From: an uncultured Prevotellaceae bacterium
GTDB taxonomy: Bacteria > Bacteroidota > Bacteroidia > Bacteroidales > Bacteroidaceae
Assembly: GCA_902794405.1 (NCBI GenBank)
Contig: CADBHI010000006.1
Span: forward strand, 62,001 to 126,000
Reading direction: 5' to 3'
Length of the DNA stretch: 64,000 nucleotides
The notes under the pieces are model-generated. The model was given only the letters and a program-made list of their open reading frames with translations. It was not told where the DNA came from and made no database searches. The translations under genes and the position numbers were made by a program. The first letter of the stretch is position 1, and each line of letters opens with the position of its first letter. This document shows, in pieces, positions 1 through 7,733 of this stretch.

Positions 1-996
1 GAACACCTTGCCAGGTGTCTTCTCGCCGTCCTCGGCAATGGTGTAGTCCAGATTGCCAAACACGACATTCGTCTCCTGGGTGCCAATGCCTTCGAAATAA
101 ACGTGGGCCTGGTTGTTGTCCTCATTGCCCTGAGTGTCAACGGTGGGGTAGTAGATGGTGTATTTACCCTTTGTGTAGATCTGGTTCGCAGTCGTGGTGA
201 ACAAACGCGGCGTGAAAGGGTCGGTAGTCAGCACGTCGGGCAGTTCTGTATTGGCTGCGTGATAGAACTTCACGTCCCTGACGGAGTAGCCGGGGATGGT
301 CTCATAGATACCGATGCGCACCTTGGAACCGAGGCTGCGGAACTTGATGGTGACAGGGTCGGAGCCGTACTGAGCCTTCTTGACTGTCACCATGTCTGCT
401 ATGTAGCAGTCGTTTAGGTCTTTGGCGAGACCCTGCATGGTGAAGGCGTGGGCCGTCTCTTTAGGTCCAACAGCTGTGTTAGGTGTGATGGCTGATACCA
501 GCACCTCACCTTCATCAGGAGTACCTTCGTAGATGGCCGTCTTGGGACCGGTAGACCAGGCAATGAAGTCGTACTGGGGCTTGGTGTAGTCCCAGTATTT
601 GGTCGACTGGCGGGTGATGCCGTTGTCGATGGCATGCTTGATGCGGTCTTGGCCAACGTATTCCCAGTTGTGGGTGTTCGACTCGGTGGTATAGGCCGTG
701 TTCTCGTAGTATTTTACGATATAGTTGTCAAAGACAATGCCTCCCTCTTCCACGGTTTTACTCTTTTCGCCTTTATAACCACTGACCACAAACTTGTAGT
801 CAAGATATTTGGCGGCTTCCGCACCGGTAAACTCGGCACGGGTGGTTCCTCTGGATAAAGATCCAAACATAATAGGAATTTCCAGCGTGTCCTGCTGGGC
901 AGGTGTCACGACAGGAGGTGACTCGACCAATTCGTCGCTACATGCGGCAAGGGTTAGTGTGGTCACCGCTGCGATGAATAACTTCTTGTACGTCAT
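1..996 (-). CDS. Fimbrillin-like lipoprotein, 3' part cut by window edge
   Basis: The gene starts at 996 and is still open at base 1, so only the first 332 codons are seen. It begins with a lipoprotein signal (MTYKKLFIAAVTTLTLAAC; Cys19 is the lipidation site), followed by an acidic and proline-rich stretch. The remainder is beta-rich with Thr/Tyr/Gly patterns typical of the fimbrillin (Mfa-like / FimA-like) adhesin superfamily. It lies 40 bases downstream of the DUF5119 gene in the same direction. The DUF3575-DUF5119-fimbrillin order is a recurrent Bacteroidales surface-fimbria arrangement, which supports the call more than any single motif. Export by the lipoprotein route and assembly after proteolytic maturation are inferred from family knowledge. 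No own promoter was found, so it is probably transcribed with the two upstream genes. Confidence 0.7.
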   Translation of the reverse strand, partial: MTYKKLFIAAVTTLTLAACSDELVESPPVVTPAQQDTLEIPIMFGSLSRGTTRAEFTGAEAAKYLDYKFVVSGYKGEKSKTVEEGGIVFDNYIVKYYENTAYTTESNTHNWEYVGQDRIKHAIDNGITRQSTKYWDYTKPQYDFIAWSTGPKTAIYEGTPDEGEVLVSAITPNTAVGPKETAHAFTMQGLAKDLNDCYIADMVTVKKAQYGSDPVTIKFRSLGSKVRIGIYETIPGYSVRDVKFYHAANTELPDVLTTDPFTPRLFTTTANQIYTKGKYTIYYPTVDTQGNEDNNQAHVYFEGIGTQETNVVFGNLDYTIAEDGEKTPGKVF

Positions 997-1036
997 GTTA
1001 AATGCAATTTTTTAAGTTTATTTATTAGGTATTTGT

Positions 1037-2188
1037 TTATAAATCGAATTCGTGGGTGCCTCCGTCTTCGAAGTCTTTCACGATAGCATTGAAGGCAGAG
1101 CCTCCGCTGCGAGAGGGGATACGCACGGTATCCATGTCCAGTTCGACGGTGATGACCCCGCCTTTCCAGCGGCGGCGCACTTGTTCGGTCACGTCGAACA
1201 CAAAGGTAGAGTCCATACCATTATTAAACAGCATTGTCAGGTCAAGGTAATGCTGGTTGGTATCTTCCACGTCTTCACGCTTCTTGATACGGTTGGCATT
1301 CTGTCCACAGATACCAAAAGTCATCAGTCGGCCGCCTGCTATGTCCACCGCCTCGCCATTCTTGTCGCAATTGGTCTTGAAGCGGGTGTTGTAGTAAACG
1401 GTGATGACGTCATCGTCAGTGATACCGGTGTTGACCACCGTTGACCGGCCAAAGCCTGAGAGATTGGCAGTACCGTCGACGCCGACGATCTTGCTGTGGT
1501 TGTTATGCAGGATGACCTGCGTCAGATAGATATAGGTGATAGGCTCGAGCACCATACTCAGCTTCCTGACATACACGTTGTTCTCCGCATCGTACTCAAA
1601 CCCTCTGAGGTCACGGTTAATGTCAATAGCCTGCTCGTAGGCCGAGAACAAGTCCTCAGGCTGGTAGAAAGCGTGGGTGTAACGGGGAGCCTGGTACCGG
1701 GTTGTCATCATCGATTGGTTGGTGTAGGCCCTCACGTACTCCAATGATGTCTGCTCGTCGAAGTTCAGGCTCTGCACACCGTCGGGCGTGGTCACGTCGT
1801 TCCATACCAGGATGTCCCAGAATCCCCAGTTGTAGCGTCCTCTGAACGTGTTGCCTCTGATGCTGTTGGAGAGCACACTGGTATGAGTGCCCATCGGTTC
1901 TGAGCCGGTGTAGTAGCGGCGCAACAGGTAGATGTCGGGCTCATTGTAGCCGATATTGCCGAAAAGCCGCTGGTCGGCTTCGTCCCAACCGTAGTACCAT
2001 TCATCGCGCCAGTTGTATTGGCCATAGATGGTGGTATAGTCCCAATAGGTATCGAGCTCGAGCTTCACCATAGGCAGGTTGATGGTGACGTCGCCTCCAT
2101 CGAAGAGGTGAAGCGGCGGCTCAGGGGTGCAGCCCGTAAACCATAAGAACCCGATGAGTCCCAAGACCCTATTCATGATCCTCTTCAT
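1037..2188 (-). CDS. DUF5119-family lipoprotein
   Basis: A 383-residue protein with an N-terminal lipoprotein signal whose lipobox reads FTGC (Cys20), followed by a proline-rich stretch. The body carries many Trp/Tyr residues and matches the layout of the DUF5119 family, found in Bacteroidales beside DUF3575 and fimbrillin genes. Its start codon overlaps the stop codon of the DUF3575 gene (ATGA-type overlap at 2185-2188), indicating translational coupling in one operon. Function is unknown; a surface-anchoring or assembly role in a fimbria-like structure is inferred only from the neighbours. No catalytic motif is visible. Confidence 0.75.
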   Translation of the reverse strand: MKRIMNRVLGLIGFLWFTGCTPEPPLHLFDGGDVTINLPMVKLELDTYWDYTTIYGQYNWRDEWYYGWDEADQRLFGNIGYNEPDIYLLRRYYTGSEPMGTHTSVLSNSIRGNTFRGRYNWGFWDILVWNDVTTPDGVQSLNFDEQTSLEYVRAYTNQSMMTTRYQAPRYTHAFYQPEDLFSAYEQAIDINRDLRGFEYDAENNVYVRKLSMVLEPITYIYLTQVILHNNHSKIVGVDGTANLSGFGRSTVVNTGITDDDVITVYYNTRFKTNCDKNGEAVDIAGGRLMTFGICGQNANRIKKREDVEDTNQHYLDLTMLFNNGMDSTFVFDVTEQVRRRWKGGVITVELDMDTVRIPSRSGGSAFNAIVKDFEDGGTHEFDL

Positions 2189-3801
2189 TCGGCAGCCCTC
2201 CTTTCCTCATTAGGCCCATAGGCCTCATAGATCTCATAATCCTTGAAGCTTACGCCCTTCTTGTGAATCCTCTTATAGAGCAGGTCATAGCTCAAGGTAA
2301 TGCCAATGCGCGTCGGCCCTATCCAGTTCCAGCGGTACTGGCGCTTCTTGAAAGCACTTGGTTCGAGCGTCCACTTATAGTAGTAGAGATCGTCGTGGTA
2401 AGAAGGATCCACGGGATTCTCATACTGATAGGGGTCGTATTTGCAGCGGAAGAAGCCTACCTGCAAGCCAAAATCCAGTCGCCAGTGGCCATTCCGCGAT
2501 ATGGGGGTGACATAGCCAAAGCCGACACCGCCACCGATGCCTTCGCCCACCCATCCGCGGTCGGCATCAAAGCAAATGCCGAATATACCGCCGTTGACGT
2601 AGCCCTGGAGGTAGTAGCCGGTGTAGCGGGGCTTATCATAGAGATTATGGGTCTCATGGGGTTCATGGGCTTTATGGGCATCATGGGGCTTTAGGTAATA
2701 CCTCGCCTCCACTTGATAGTTCCTCAACTGGAAATACTTGTGGGCATCGTAATCCTGCCACCAAGGCATGTCGAACGAGGCACCGTAAGTAAAGTGTCCC
2801 TTCTTGGGATAGTACTCAATGGCGATATTCGGGATTGGGCACCAACGGTCGTAGCCTGGCATGTAGATGCCGTAGAACAGTAGGTTGGTCTTGACGGACA
2901 GCACCTCGCGACGGGGCTCCCAAACAGGTTTGGTCAGCGTGTCGGCAACAGGCTGCGGCGGTGTCTCTACCACTAATTCCGGCATCACCTCGACCACCTG
3001 CATCTTTGGAGTCTCTTCTACTATCGGCTTATCCTCTATCTTCGCCACATCCATTAATTCGCCTTCGTATTTCTTGAAGTATAGAACGACACGGGCTGTA
3101 CGGAGCTGGTTGAAGTAATCCTTGTTCAGGCGCTTCCATAGCTGACCGCCTTGGGCACCTTTCAGGGCCGACTTCAGACTGGCGATGTCACCATTGGGTA
3201 AGTAGGTGTCGCACAGGCTCTTGACTTTGTAGTAGTCTTTGTCGGAGGCTTGCTGCATAAGGATGCATAGCGTATGGTAGTCCTCGGCCTCGCTGTCCAA
3301 ATGGAAGGTCTTCTCGTTGACGGGGAACCGCAGATGCTGGCGGAGGAAGTCGAACAGCCACTGGGCACGTTTTTCGCCTAACACTTTGTTCTTGTCGTAT
3401 GGGCCATCAGGCGATGCGGCACCCCTGACCATCATAAAGGCCAGCTCCAGACTGTCTTGGTTGATTCTTGGCAACACAAGGTTCTCCAGTTCCTCTAAGT
3501 ATTGGTTTCCTGCTGCCGGTTCTGTCTTGTTGACGGCAAAGCCGATCTTGGCGGCAATGGCGTAGAACGTGTCATCGGAGATAGCGTTGCCCTCGTCGCT
3601 GCCGACAAAGCGGATGTATGGGTATTTGCTGTAGAATGCAGAGTCGACGAACAGAGTGGTAGCAGCAAAGATGTTACTATAGGACAAGCATGCAAGAACT
3701 CCTACGAAGAAGAGTCTTCTTGCAGCAGATGCCAATGGCAGACTTCTCGTCATTAGCAGGCGAAAAGCGTTGTCATGCTCTATGGTTCTGTCCTTTTTCA
3801 T
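2185..3801 (-). CDS. DUF3575 outer-membrane protein with in-frame repeat
   Basis: 538 residues. The N-terminus has a hydrophobic export segment (residues about 27-46) after a charged leader, so the true start may be Met17. Residues about 50-260 are OmpA-like in style, with text such as AFMMVRGAASPDGPY and LGEKRAQWLFDFL. Residues about 300-530 form the DUF3575 part, a predicted outer-membrane barrel rich in Tyr/Trp/Gly. A run of 9-base repeats (2643-2694) inserts His-rich text (PHDAHKAHEPHETHN) into a loop near residues 370-387. It is the first gene of a minus-strand operon with DUF5119 and the fimbrillin-like gene, and has a TATCTTTG -7 box (3836-3843) just upstream. The family is linked to fimbriae in Bacteroidales; its precise role is unknown. 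Confidence 0.75.
   Translation of the reverse strand: MKKDRTIEHDNAFRLLMTRSLPLASAARRLFFVGVLACLSYSNIFAATTLFVDSAFYSKYPYIRFVGSDEGNAISDDTFYAIAAKIGFAVNKTEPAAGNQYLEELENLVLPRINQDSLELAFMMVRGAASPDGPYDKNKVLGEKRAQWLFDFLRQHLRFPVNEKTFHLDSEAEDYHTLCILMQQASDKDYYKVKSLCDTYLPNGDIASLKSALKGAQGGQLWKRLNKDYFNQLRTARVVLYFKKYEGELMDVAKIEDKPIVEETPKMQVVEVMPELVVETPPQPVADTLTKPVWEPRREVLSVKTNLLFYGIYMPGYDRWCPIPNIAIEYYPKKGHFTYGASFDMPWWQDYDAHKYFQLRNYQVEARYYLKPHDAHKAHEPHETHNLYDKPRYTGYYLQGYVNGGIFGICFDADRGWVGEGIGGGVGFGYVTPISRNGHWRLDFGLQVGFFRCKYDPYQYENPVDPSYHDDLYYYKWTLEPSAFKKRQYRWNWIGPTRIGITLSYDLLYKRIHKKGVSFKDYEIYEAYGPNEERRAAE
2643..2694 (-). repeat. CCCATNANN 9-base tandem repeat inside DUF3575 gene
   Basis: On the coding strand five successive 9-mers of the form CCCATNANN follow one another and are translated as x-His-x triplets (PHD, AHK/AHE, PHE, THN). 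The codon boundary falls before the third C of each CCC. The same 9-mer occurs in the AraC-type regulator gene at 4345-4440, read in another codon phase. Confidence 0.85.
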
Positions 3802-3835
3802 CGTTTCTTTGCTTCAATGACAATTATTTAAAATG

Positions 3836-3843
3836 CAAAGATA
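3836..3843 (-). promoter_or_regulatory. Bacteroidales -7 box for DUF3575 operon
   Basis: Reads TATCTTTG on the minus strand, an exact TAnnTTTG match, 34 bases before the start codon at 3801. No clear TTG element was seen 20 bases further upstream, where the sequence is an AT-rich run. Confidence 0.65.
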
Positions 3844-3993
3844 CGATTTTTCTTTTATATATATACGCGCATGTGCGCCTTAGTCTTAATATTTTGTCTC
3901 GGAGTTACAACAATTCGTCCGTCGTAGCCATAACAATTTGTCAATTCACTCTGATAGTCAAAGTGTTGCGCTTTCCTGCGGTTTGTTTGATAT

Positions 3994-5658
3994 TTAGCTG
4001 CTTTTTTCCGATGTTTCGCGGTATTCTGACGGTGTCATTCCGTAAACTTCCTTGAAAGTGCGGTTAAAGGTTACCGTGTTGTTCATGCCACATTCGGTGG
4101 CAATGGCGGCGATGGTGTACTCCGGATGCTTCAATAAAAGCTTGGCACCATACTCCACTCGTTTGGTATTGATGTAGACCGATGCGTTGGAAGCAGAGGA
4201 ATAGCGTGACATGATATGTCCGATGCGGTTTTTGTCGACCCCGATGAGGCGTGCCATATCGTCGCGGCCAAAATTAGGCTTGAGGAACAGGCGGTCGCGG
4301 GTGATCTGGCTGTCAAGTTCCACGAAGAGGCGCTCGTTTTCGTCGGGGGAGGTTGGGGAAGTTGTGGGGGGAGTGGGGGCTATGGGGTTAATGGGGTCTA
4401 TGGGGCTGATGGGCTCTTGGGTGGGGGCGATGGTCCGGTTTCTGTAGGCTTCGAGGCTGTTCAGAGCCTTGAAGAGGGCCGCGTTGCTATGGCGTAGGCG
4501 GCGGGTGTAATAGAGAATCATGGCACCCATCACCATGCCGATGATGAGGATGGCACCCAGCGCATTGAGAATGATGTTCTTCTTGACGACGTCCTCTTTC
4601 GTCTGTATCAGGTTCCATGAGGTCTCCATCAGACTATTCGACTTGCTGATATGCATGCTGTCGGCAATGGTCTTGATTTCCTGGCAGTGCTTGTTTGCCT
4701 CGTCAATGTTGCCTAAGGCTCCCTCCACCTGTGCTGCCGTTGTCAGCAAGGTGATCATGCGGTAGGAGTAATTGTCTTTCTGATTCTTCAATATGTCGTG
4801 GTAGGCGTGTATGAGGTCGTGGGCTTCCTGATAGTGCTTGTATATAATAAGGTAGTCGAGGATGGGCTTGTCAACGATGCAGTTGCCGCCAGGTTGCTTT
4901 TTCCAATTATCGTATGTCAGGTTGGCCTCCTCGGTACGGCCGGCCTTGGCTAACAGAGAAGCACGCAGGGCGTAGACGTAGCGTAGCGTCTCCTTGTTGT
5001 TGACATTGACACCTTTGATGCGTAATACCGCCTCTTCCTGAAGCAGCGACATGCGGAGGGCATCGTCGTAACGGCCGTCGTTCATATACATCTGCAGCAG
5101 ACTGGCGTAGTAGTTACACAGCTCGTTGTCCTTTCGGAAATAGTCGCTGCCCTTCATCGTGTCTATGGCCTTGATGCACAACTCCAGGCCTTCCTCCTTC
5201 TTGCGATGGTAGTGCTTGCGCTTGCCCAAGGTGAAGTCGGCCATTGCCATATAGGCATCGTTCTTACGGCGTTGGGCTTCCTGTCTCAGTTCATAGATAT
5301 AGGTGACCAGTTCGTCCTCGTTGTACAGGATGTCGTGTGTCTGCATCAGTCGTGCGAGCAGCGCCAGATATATCTCGGGCACGCCTTTGGCCTCGCCGCT
5401 CCTGTAGACGCTTTGGTAGAGCTGTAGTGCCTTTGTATAGTCCATCGTGGCGTAGCAGTAGTCGGCCTCTGCCATGTCGAGCTGCCACGTGGGGGCCATT
5501 TGTCGCTGGCGCATGGTCTGTATGATGGCTATCGACGTGTCGGCGCTCGAAGTGTAATAGGCGTGATCGATGGTGAGCATGGAGTCGGGTACGACAATTG
5601 CGGCATCGCCATATAGCGACGCCGACAACATGCATACTATCAGAGCCAATTTCCTCAT
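3994..5658 (-). CDS. Membrane TPR-type regulator with AraC DNA-binding domain
   Basis: 554 residues: signal peptide (MRKLALIVCMLSASLYGDAA), a tetratricopeptide-like sensor region to about residue 350, one transmembrane helix (about 362-385), a Pro/Thr/Ser linker (about 407-438) and a C-terminal AraC/XylS helix-turn-helix domain (about 450-554) containing CGMNNTVTFNRTFKEVYGMTPSEYR. An upstream in-frame ATG at 5697 was rejected because the TACCTTTG -7 box (5667-5674) lies between it and the chosen start. Such membrane-anchored periplasmic-TPR/cytoplasmic-AraC proteins are known in Bacteroidetes as one-component regulators. The gene faces the same way as the fimbria-like operon downstream, so control of that operon is plausible but unproven. 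The linker is built of 9-base repeats also found in the DUF3575 gene. Confidence 0.85.
   Translation of the reverse strand: MRKLALIVCMLSASLYGDAAIVVPDSMLTIDHAYYTSSADTSIAIIQTMRQRQMAPTWQLDMAEADYCYATMDYTKALQLYQSVYRSGEAKGVPEIYLALLARLMQTHDILYNEDELVTYIYELRQEAQRRKNDAYMAMADFTLGKRKHYHRKKEEGLELCIKAIDTMKGSDYFRKDNELCNYYASLLQMYMNDGRYDDALRMSLLQEEAVLRIKGVNVNNKETLRYVYALRASLLAKAGRTEEANLTYDNWKKQPGGNCIVDKPILDYLIIYKHYQEAHDLIHAYHDILKNQKDNYSYRMITLLTTAAQVEGALGNIDEANKHCQEIKTIADSMHISKSNSLMETSWNLIQTKEDVVKKNIILNALGAILIIGMVMGAMILYYTRRLRHSNAALFKALNSLEAYRNRTIAPTQEPISPIDPINPIAPTPPTTSPTSPDENERLFVELDSQITRDRLFLKPNFGRDDMARLIGVDKNRIGHIMSRYSSASNASVYINTKRVEYGAKLLLKHPEYTIAAIATECGMNNTVTFNRTFKEVYGMTPSEYRETSEKSS
4345..4440 (-). repeat. 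CCCATNANN-type repeat forming the AraC-regulator linker
   Basis: On the coding strand the units CCCATCAGC, CCCATAGAC, CCCATTAAC and CCCATAGCC follow one another, then decay into C-rich sequence. They are translated as Pro-Ile-x repeats (PISPIDPINPIAP). The codon boundary is at the first C of CCC, a different phase from the copy at 2643-2694. Confidence 0.85.
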
Positions 5659-5666
5659 TGCAACTG

Positions 5667-5674
5667 CAAAGGTA
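5667..5674 (-). promoter_or_regulatory. -7 box for the TPR/AraC regulator
   Basis: Reads TACCTTTG on the minus strand and ends eight bases before the chosen ATG at 5658. Transcription would start only a few bases before the start codon, giving a very short leader. Confidence 0.7.
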
Positions 5675-5730
5675 ATAATTATCGGTAAAAAATGCAAGTA
5701 TTTAAGAAAAATTATATCTGTGAGGGCAGA

Positions 5731-6501
5731 TTAAATGGATGGCGAAATATTCTTACAGATATACGGAAAGAATCCTTGTCGGCGGAGCGTGTCGATCAGC
5801 ACTTCCGACAAAGCCTCGTTGTCGCGACGGGTGTAGCGGATGTCGGTAAACACCTGGGCGAGGGTTTCCTTGTGGTTGATGCGGACAAAATTCTGGTTCT
5901 CCACAAGGTGTTCCTTTTCGTAGTAATACGTGTCGATGTCCTTGCTCAGATAGTCTTGGTAAGTCTCCTGATGGACGAAACTCTCCAAGGGTAGGCGGTC
6001 GGAGAGGGGAGGCTCCTCGGCGGGCCAGCCGACGGTGAGCGTGGCAACGGGGAAGGTGAGTTTCGGTAGGTCGAGGATGTCGATGATCTGTTGGGGCTGG
6101 TAGACGGTGGTACCGAGGTAGCAGTAGCCCAGTCCCTCCTCGTCCATGAGGTTGCAGAGCGTCTGGGTGTAGAGCAGGGCATCGGTAGCGGCGTTGATGA
6201 ACGACAGCAGGTTGTCGTAGCCGGGTTCGGCATTCCTGCATTTGGCCCAGAAGCTGGTGCGGTTGAAGTCGGCACAGATGGTCAGCACCACGGGAGCCTC
6301 GGTCACCATGGGCTGGTTGAAGTGGGCGGGCGCCAGCTTTTGTTTCATCTCATCGGAGCGGGTGACGATGACGCTGTAGAGTTGCAGGTTGCCCATGGTC
6401 TGGGTGCGTGCTGCCTCTTCCATAAGGCGGTTCAACAACTGGTCGTCGACGGGACGGTCGGCGTATTTTCGGATGCTGCGGCGGGTCAATAAGTTCTTCA
6501 T
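5731..6501 (-). CDS. Nitroreductase-family FMN oxidoreductase
   Basis: 256 residues. The N-terminus MKNLLTRRSIRKYADRPV is the classic FMN-phosphate-binding start of the nitroreductase fold. Further support comes from the central stretch FINAATDALLYTQTLCNLMDEEGLGYCYLG, shortened here as AATDALLYTQ...GLGYCYLG, and a conserved LPVATLTVGWP-like motif (FPVATLTVGWP). Members reduce nitro compounds, quinones or flavins with NAD(P)H in the cytoplasm; the substrate cannot be told. The start is set by a TATCTTTG -7 box at 6529-6536. An upstream TTG in frame lies before that box, and Met codons at 6507 and 6501 are both possible. The last 30 residues (RRQGFFPYICKN) form a short extension. Confidence 0.85.
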   Translation of the reverse strand: MKNLLTRRSIRKYADRPVDDQLLNRLMEEAARTQTMGNLQLYSVIVTRSDEMKQKLAPAHFNQPMVTEAPVVLTICADFNRTSFWAKCRNAEPGYDNLLSFINAATDALLYTQTLCNLMDEEGLGYCYLGTTVYQPQQIIDILDLPKLTFPVATLTVGWPAEEPPLSDRLPLESFVHQETYQDYLSKDIDTYYYEKEHLVENQNFVRINHKETLAQVFTDIRYTRRDNEALSEVLIDTLRRQGFFPYICKNISPSI

Positions 6502-6528
6502 AAGCATTTTTCTTTTGCAATTTGGGTG

Positions 6529-6536
6529 CAAAGATA
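6529..6536 (-). promoter_or_regulatory. -7 box for nitroreductase
   Basis: Reads TATCTTTG on the minus strand, 21-27 bases before the candidate ATGs at 6507 and 6501. It rules out a longer N-terminus. Confidence 0.7.
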
Positions 6537-6573
6537 AGAAATTTTCCGAAAATAGCAAAAAAAGCCCTAAACA

Positions 6574-6605
6574 TTTGGCGTAGTCAGATTTTTTGCCGAT
6601 ATTTG
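6574..6605 (+). promoter_or_regulatory. Promoter of RNR-C-terminus-like gene
   Basis: A TTTG (-33) at 6574-6577 and GATATTTG (-7, seven of eight bases of TAnnTTTG) at 6598-6605 are separated by 20 bases. This places the start at the ATG at 6623, not at upstream in-frame codons. Confidence 0.65.
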
Positions 6606-6622
6606 CAGCAAATTATCATCGT

Positions 6623-7357
6623 ATGGCTATACAAAAACAACAATTGAACAACAGAAAGGAGATGCTGGCACGGATAGCCCAGGCATTGGCACGCATCAGC
6701 CAGAAATCGGAGAACCCGATGAGTGAAGAAAGCATCAGCGGACTACTTGGCCGCTGTTTGGATAATCTGTCAGACAATGATGCCGATTGTCTGATGACGC
6801 TTTCTGGGCAGGCAATCGACTATGCTTTCAGCAACCATCACCCTGAAGTGACTGAGGTCCGTCCGCAGACGTTGGAGTGCGACGTGGTGCGCTTTCAGAA
6901 CAATAAGGAGAAGTGGGTGGCCTTAGTGGGACTGCTCGACGGCCGTCCCTACGAGATCTTCACCGGCTTGCAGGACGACGACGAGGGCATTGTGCTGCCC
7001 AAGACCGTTACCAGCGGCAAGATTATCAAGCAGGTGAATCCCGACGGCACGAAGCGCTATGACTTCCAGTTTGAGAACAAGCGCGGCTACAAAACCACCG
7101 TCGAGGGCCTGAGCGAGAAGTTCAACCCCGAGTACTGGAACTATGCCAAGCTCATCAGCGGCGTGCTCCGCTACCGTATGCCCATTGACCACGTCATCAA
7201 GCTCGTGGCCTCGCTGCAGTTGCAGAGCGAGAGCATCAACACCTGGAAGATTGGCGTGGAGCGAGCCTTAAAGAAGTATGCCGGCGGCAACGTTGATGTC
7301 AACGATAGCTTAGATGAAACAGCAGACGTACATCAGGCTGGAGAAACTGAGATTTAG
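6623..7357 (+). CDS. Freestanding protein resembling the C-terminus of class II ribonucleotide reductase
   Basis: 244 residues. From about residue 85 the text (CDVVRFQNNKEKWVALVG, DGRPYEIFTGL, RYDFQFENKRGYKTT, FNPEYWNYAKLISGVLRY, INTWKIGVERALKKY) is, from memory of the family, the region following the catalytic barrel in Bacteroidetes adenosylcobalamin-dependent ribonucleotide reductases (about 850 residues). The catalytic barrel is absent here, and so is the terminal CPxC-type zinc motif; the protein ends in an acidic tail. Residues 1-85 are helical and not recognised. It has its own promoter and overlaps folB by 44 bases, so it looks like an intact gene rather than a fragment. A regulatory or accessory role in nucleotide reduction is only a guess. 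Confidence 0.6.
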   Translation: MAIQKQQLNNRKEMLARIAQALARISQKSENPMSEESISGLLGRCLDNLSDNDADCLMTLSGQAIDYAFSNHHPEVTEVRPQTLECDVVRFQNNKEKWVALVGLLDGRPYEIFTGLQDDDEGIVLPKTVTSGKIIKQVNPDGTKRYDFQFENKRGYKTTVEGLSEKFNPEYWNYAKLISGVLRYRMPIDHVIKLVASLQLQSESINTWKIGVERALKKYAGGNVDVNDSLDETADVHQAGETEI

Positions 7358-7691
7358 GGCCTTCCACGGCGTGCTGCCACAGGAGCGTACCGTGGGTGGC
7401 GACTTTTTCATCACCCTGCGCATCGGCTATCCCTGGCAGGCCGCAATGGAGAGCGACGCCGTAGCCGACACCCTCGACTACGCCGCCGTCTACCGCCTCG
7501 TCTCGCGCGAGATGGCTTCCTCATCTCGTCTCTTAGAACACGTCGCCGGCCGCATCGCCAACGCCCTGTTGCACGACTTCCCGCTCATCACCTCCATCGA
7601 CCTCTGGCTTACCAAGGTGACGCCCCCGATGGGAGCCGACTGCGAGGGTGCAGGTGTGGAGCTACATTTAATAAATGATAAAACCGACTGA
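7314..7691 (+). CDS. folB: Dihydroneopterin aldolase
   Basis: 125 residues, full length for the family. It converts 7,8-dihydroneopterin to 6-hydroxymethyl-dihydropterin in folate synthesis and acts as a cytoplasmic oligomer. Visible family features are the N-terminal RLEKLRFRAFHGVLPQER, with the active-site Tyr/His-Gly region here as FHGVLPQE, then TLDYAAVYRLV and LLEHVAGRIANALL, and the C-terminal VTPPMGADCEGAGVEL (usually KPxxP..). The start lies inside the 3' end of the preceding gene (44-base overlap), implying coupled translation. Confidence 0.9.
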   Translation: MKQQTYIRLEKLRFRAFHGVLPQERTVGGDFFITLRIGYPWQAAMESDAVADTLDYAAVYRLVSREMASSSRLLEHVAGRIANALLHDFPLITSIDLWLTKVTPPMGADCEGAGVELHLINDKTD

Positions 7692-7693
7692 CG

Positions 7694-7728
7694 TTTGTCG
7701 GTTATTTCATATAAAAGCAGTACCTTTG
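7694..7728 (+). promoter_or_regulatory. Promoter of the amidase gene
   Basis: TTTG at 7694-7697 and TACCTTTG at 7721-7728, with the ATG at 7734 only five bases after the -7 box. The mRNA should therefore be leaderless or nearly so. An in-frame TTG at 7695 is part of the -33 element and was rejected as a start. Confidence 0.75.
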
Positions 7729-7733
7729 CACGA

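Noticed and set aside
1052..1444. Plus-strand open frame opposite the DUF5119 gene
   Set aside because: Antisense to a well-supported gene, no promoter or family; explained by the GC-rich third positions of the real gene.
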